The translations under genes were made by a program, and so were the position numbers. The notes below the pieces were generated by a model, which did not search any database, had not been told where the DNA came from, and saw nothing but the letters and a program-made list of their open reading frames with translations. DNA of 64,000 nt, taken from Symbiodinium sp. CCMP2592. Its lineage: Eukaryota > Sar > Dinophyceae > Suessiales > Symbiodiniaceae. Location of the stretch: NCBI GenBank assembly GCA_905221615.1, contig CAJNDT010002002.1, positions 844,477 through 908,476 on the forward strand, given 5' to 3'. This document shows positions 53,401-59,400 of this stretch, in pieces (within the stretch, counting starts at the first letter, position 1; each line of letters begins with the position of its first letter).

Positions 53401-56400
53401 CAAGGGCGTCCATGCAAGCATTCACAAATGAAGTTGTAGCTAGTGCCGAAATTTTCGCATCGCTCCGCACATCAGGATCTTTGGTCGTCCATGCAGCAGC
53501 ACCTAGACATGTGCCTTGGACTGCACTTGGATACCACGCGGAAGAGTTGGCCCAAAAGTCATGAGCAAGCAACATCGTGCTTGGTCCCATTTGCCCATCG
53601 TGTTGACACGACAGCAGCACTGATCACTGTTGGCCTACAAGACATAGCCGTCTGAGCATGTTTGCAACTATACAATCAGGTCTTGCACAGTTCCTGACAG
53701 AACAATTGCTTGAGGTCAGTTTCCTGTGCCCCCCGACCTGGATTCTACATAGTTGGCTCACACTACAGTCTAAGCTATACATCAGCCAGAGATAGCAAAA
53801 TGCCACTGCATTCAAAGCCCTGCAGAGAACATGTCTTCCTGAAAGCATTAGTCTATATGATCAACAGAATCCACAATGTATGTCTGCTGTCCCAGAGGAA
53901 ACCTGCGTGCGCTAAGATATGTTGTTCTCAGTCTGAACAGGAGCTTTAAACCAGCGGTTTCTTAGCCTTGAGCTGGATATCAAACTCGTCTAGAAGGCGA
54001 CCCATGGCCTGCTGTGCAAAGGTAGCCGTAGCCTGCCAATTGTCCTCTCCATGGTTCTCCAAGAACCATGCCTCAAATAGAATTACCGATTCCCCCAAAG
54101 GGCACACGTGCAAACACGATACGAAGAAGTATTAACTTCTTGGTTACTATATCACATACACTGATTGAAAGACATGTCTGTCATAACAGCAAGGCACAAC
54201 TTCATTGGCCAGATGAATGAGGATGGTGAAGGAGACGAAGCTGTATGTGAAGCAACTTTTGCCAGTCGCCCTGTTCCTGATTCCCACCTTTGGGGCAGAC
54301 CCCTTCCAATACACCTCCAGCCGGTAGTATTCGGTGTTTTCGATTAGCCTGAGATATGCGAGCAGACTACACCACATGCACAAATCTTCACAAGGCACAC
54401 TGATGCGTAGAGAAGATCATACTGCATTTGACTGCCAACAACATCTTGACAGCCCGCAACGGTCTACATAACAACGTGAAAAGCGACGATAACAACAGTA
54501 CCAACAGCAGCAGCAGCAGCAGCACCAGCAGCAACAATGACACCCATCACTTGTGCAGCAGCAACAGCAACTGCGACGACAATACCAACACCACCAGCAG
54601 CAGCAGCAGCAGCAGCAGGAGCGGGACAAAGCACAAGCAGCAACAACAACCCCCAATAGCACCGCCAACACCAACATCAACATCAACAACAACGACAACA
54701 ACAGCAGCAGCAAGAACAACAACACAACAACAGCAGCAGCGACCGCAACAACAACACCAACAACATCAACAACAGCAACAACAACAACAACAACAACAAC
54801 AGCAGCAACAACAATAGCAAATAGGGATCAGCATACACTACAACAGCTGCAGTCACAACAGTAGGCAGGTTGTTATCAAGAGGCAGCTTCAGCTTTGCTT
54901 TCTCCTTGTCTGTGACAAGCTGGACGTTGGCGACCGTCGTGGTAGCTGCTTCCTCTCCACCTTCCTCTCCACCTTCCTCTCCACCTTTCTCTCCTTGCTC
55001 ATTCTCACCCCGCTTGTTCTGATGCTTGCGCTTGTGATTGCTCTCATCGCCTTGTGTTTTCCGTCCCTGCTTTGCTGGATTCGATGGGGCCGATGGCTCT
55101 GACATGGGCAATGCAGAATCAGGCTCTTCGGATTGGGTCTTCCTTCTCTTGTTGTCCACAGGCTTTGGCTCTTCAGCTGTATGCGTTGAAGGCTTCTGCC
55201 CCTTCTTTCCCATCCCTTTCCCCTGCTTACCCTGTCCTTCCTTCTCCTGCGAAGGGGCAGAGTCCTTCTTTCCCCTCCCCTTCGAGCTTCTACCGGTCAA
55301 TCCTTCCTCCTGTTCTGGCTGCACTGGCTTGGCCTTAGCCTTGGCCTTCCCTTTCGCAGTACACTTGGGTTTAGCATCCTTGGCGTCGTCGGCAACTGGG
55401 GAAGCATCCAAAGTAGCTCGGGGTTCCTCAACCTCCTCGGTGATCTGGTTGCTTGGTCCTCTGCCTTTGCCTGCAGCACCCTTTCCCCTTCCCACAGCGC
55501 CCTTTGCAGCAGGACGCTTCATTATGCGGAGGGTCACCTGCTGCTGGTGGGTGAGGACCGGCTTTGGTGGGGATGCTGCTGGTTCTGACAATGGCTCACC
55601 ATCCAACTCTAAAGATACAGCAGAGGGCGGGCTGGGTCTATTCAAGGGCTTGCCGTCAGCATCAAGAGGCGAGAAGTGGACAGTCGTCGGGGTTCGTGCA
55701 GGCCCCGCCGCAACAGGGCTGTTCCATGAACTTGGGATAGCTTTGGGCACCTCCGGTGGGGGACTGACAAGCTGCTCCCGCTCCTTCTTAGGTGAGGGGG
55801 TCAAGAGAAAGATAGGGGCAGGGATGACATCTGCTGCCGGCAGGATCTCAGCTTCCTTGGCGGCTTCTCCATCTTCGATAGCCTGTAGCTCGTCATTATC
55901 CCGATCCAGATGATCTCCCAGCTGCAAAGTTGTTGCATCTGACCTTTAAATCAAGCTTTGACCCACAGTGCTGGAAGACTGCAAAGCACTAGCTCACTAG
56001 CAAGTAACAAGCAGGATACATCAGCATCATTTCATTTCCATGCTTACATGTGCACTGACACATGACACCCAGGCAAGTCACTCAGCATCATTTTCCGGGT
56101 CCTGATCTGGCATTACTACAAGCCAGACTACGGTAACTCTGCAGCAACAAGTGTAAGTCCTCCTGTTGTGCTTCTTGGTTGAGCAAGGACATCTCCAGCT
56201 GCTTAGCAGCATCCTCGGTCGTGTCAAGTATAGTAACGAACAGGCCAGAGCATGCAGTTGTACACCTTGCTTATATTGCTCTGTCCCAGGTGCCTCCATT
56301 GTTTGCTCATCCACGATCTGGGTTTCGAGCTCGGACGGGTTCAAGACACTGGGCGACAACCACAAAGCAGCGAATTTGATAAATAGCAAGCAGCATCACT

Positions 56401-59400
56401 GACACTACATAAACAAGACTGTCACTACATTGCACATGCACAAGCAGCAAGCATGACCCTGCACCAAGACAAGAAGCAGTGCATGTGAAGGATTGCTGGC
56501 ATTGCACAGATTTGCACTGTTGTATAGCTTTGCTGCGTGGTGATTGTTTTCGTGTTTTCAGCTAGCAGGCTTGTCAGACAAAGCACGGTGCTGCAATTTC
56601 AAGCTCCAGGGTCTTCTTTGGATTAGCCAGCTCCGCTTTCTTTTGCTTCTGTGATGCCACAACATCAGCAAGCTTCTTCTTCAGAGCAACCAGATGTGGA
56701 TTCTTTGGAGGTCTGCCTTGCAAAGAATATAGAAGTCAAGCAACTGATGCGCATACAAGACAGAGTGCATGTTGCCATGGACAAACTGCGAATCATGTAA
56801 ATCAACATGCGAGCATACAAAGCCTGTGGGCACAGCTGGTTCAGGAGAGTCAATGATGATAGACTTGTCCACAGTCGGCTTCATCGACATAGAACGGCAC
56901 GGCGTGGCGATAGGAATCACAGGCGTAGGTAAATTCGGGGTCGAGCTGGAGCCGGTAGAACGAATCATGCCGTCACTCATCTCCTCATCGTCATCCTTTA
57001 CAAGAGCCATCGTCTCCTGCGGCACGTGCTTGAGCAACGAGTTCGGCTCGAAAGTCGTAGCCGCTTCCTCCTCCGTGATAGGCTCCCGGAGCTCTTCGTC
57101 GAGCTCGAACATCTCCTCAGGCTCCTCATCCTCCAACACCTCAGGCCCATCATCATTGTTCTCCGGAAGTTCCGCTGGGACCTCCGACGATCGCCCATCC
57201 GATGAAAAGGAAGATCGCGACGACTTTGCCCGACTTCTCTTCATGAACCGAACATTCTGGGGATTGTTCTCATGCTGTCGGACAAGCTCCTGAGCAGCAA
57301 CCACAACTTCAGCATCAGCTAAAAATGCTCCTCATAAAACAAGCTGCAACAGCATGTAGCTTATCCTACTTCAGAGCATGCAATCAGGACTCGGTCAAGC
57401 TGTGCACTTCCGGATCACGTTGCTGCTCGGAACGCTCAGCCAAGCCTGGGAAACCTATCTGATACCCAAGCAGATGCACATAACCAGAGCACACATAAAG
57501 ATACATATAACAATCATGGCGAACACTGACTGACCTGCAACACGCACAGACACACACACACATGCAGACTTCTGAGGATGGGTCGTTTGTGCGCAGTGAG
57601 GATGGTTTTGATGCTGCGAGCTTCATCTTTCACTCTGGACTGTGGCATATCCACCTTGCTCACAAAAGCATGAAAACCGCCGATATGCCGAACAGATACA
57701 CCCTGCCGGTACCCAGATACCAAACAAGACATCCTCCTGAGGCACTGCTCAAACATGCTATGTGCACTTGCAAGATTTCGAGGCAATTTTTGCAAGTGCG
57801 ACAAAATTCATACTAAATTCATGCGAGCTTCCCCCCACTCTTCCAGCACATAAAAGAGGATGGGCCTTATAACCGGCACAGTGCCCAGCTGCTCGTGCTC
57901 GACAGCTCGTGGCACAAAATGACGAAGCAGAATCTGAGTAGCTGGGGTCAGCCAAGACCGTGCAATCTGCACACACATCTACCCACATGCTGGTCCAAAA
58001 ACTGGCACTCACTACACGTGTCACTCACTGCTGTCTATGCTTGCAAGACACCCGGTTCAACTTCATTGCCTGTGCCGAAGGCTTCTTGTTCTTTCCGGAC
58101 TCATTGGATGGCCATAGGAGGAAGTGCTTCGTATTTTCCGTGCGAGCCTTCACCTCTTCATCCTTTTTCATATCCTGCAAGTATCTAGCAGAGAAACAAG
58201 AAGACTCTTTGGCAGATATATGGATTACCATACATGGCAACAGGCATGACAGAGGAGTCCTCGATGACATCATAAGCAAGTGCCTTTAGCTTGGCACGGG
58301 ACTCTGCTTCGGTCAACGCCACCATCGGCGCAGCCATGGGGTCAGCAATAGCAGCCATCTAAAACAATGTTCGATGTTTTCGGATGGACGTCATGAACAT
58401 CAGCAACATGCGCAAGGTCTGGGCACAAAATCTCACGGAAACAAAATGATATGGACGCATGTTGGCAAGAATATGACAGCATGCAGTGCCATGCCACATT
58501 TGCCACAACGTGTCATTACAGCTGCCACAGCATCGTCAAAATCTTTGATTTTCACTGATTGACACTTTAAGGCCCAAGCCGACGGAGCATAGGAAGGATC
58601 CGGCCATCTCCGAGAAGAGCTCGGAAGTTTCTTTCTTATATCAAAAGTGTTGGCTAAGCTTGCTGAATTATACGAATGTCTTGAAACATGCAGTCTCAGA
58701 CATGATAATAAAAGTCTAGCTAGGAATTTTACTATCACCCGTGTCCAAGTATGAGTCGACATGCATGTTGGGCCAGCTGATTATGCATAATGGCCACGTT
58801 TGGACACCAGCCAGTGTCGGAAATCAAGAACAGGTTTCTCAATTTCAAGAACTAGTTGAACCATAAGTAAGTAGTTTCAACCAGAAAGAATTACTCAACC
58901 AACAAAAAGAACTACTTTGGAGCCTCTAGGTATACCCTATACCATTGTAGAAAGCTCATAGATCCTTCAAAGGAGCCCTTACGGCACCCTAAAGCAACCC
59001 TGTTTTGGCACCTGAACCCTTAGGACCCTTCATTGTTTAATTCCCTAAACCCTAATTAAAGCCTAAACCTAAACCCTAAGCCGAATACCCTAAACCAAAA
59101 GCCTAAACCGAAACCTTAAACCAAAACCCTAAGCCGAAGCCCTAGACCTTAATTACTTATCTAACGCAGAAACAAACAGCGAGCCAGGCCGTGACCTGGA
59201 AGCCCCAGAAGGGCGAGCCCGGCTCTTTCGGCGACCCGCTTCTCGCCGGCACTTTGTGGGTTTGGAATTGGCGGGGGGTTAGGGGTGTAGAGGTCTGGAT
59301 TCAAGGTTTCAGGGTTTTGGGGTATAGTGTACTTGTGGCGATTTGGGGGTTTAGGGATTTGTGGTTTAGGTTTAGACTTTAGTTCAGGCGTTTAGGGTTT

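Larger units (their letters stand above)
42463..58932 (-). mobile_element. Candidate 16.4-kb TIR element nested in the antenna gene
   Basis: Left end TACCTAGGGTCACCAATG... and, read inward from the right, TACCTAGAGGCTCCAAAG...; over 36 bp (42463-42498 against 58932-58897) 30 positions agree. TA is the outermost dinucleotide at each end, as in the small palindromic elements. Between the ends there are essentially no TTTAGGG units or MITEs, although both abound up to the boundaries. All recognised genes run on the minus strand. The left end resembles family K (CATTGTAGTTCC), the right end family J (AAGTAGTTCC) and family O (CCTAGAGGCTC). It could be an autonomous transposon, a block mobilised between two MITEs, or an assembly join; TIR, TA and sharp composition change favour insertion. 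Confidence 0.6.

Noticed and set aside
54683-54860. Poly-Leu C-terminus on gene B's large open frame
   Set aside because: It comes from the CAG/CAA repeat; an intron most likely starts before it, and conserved exons lie further downstream.
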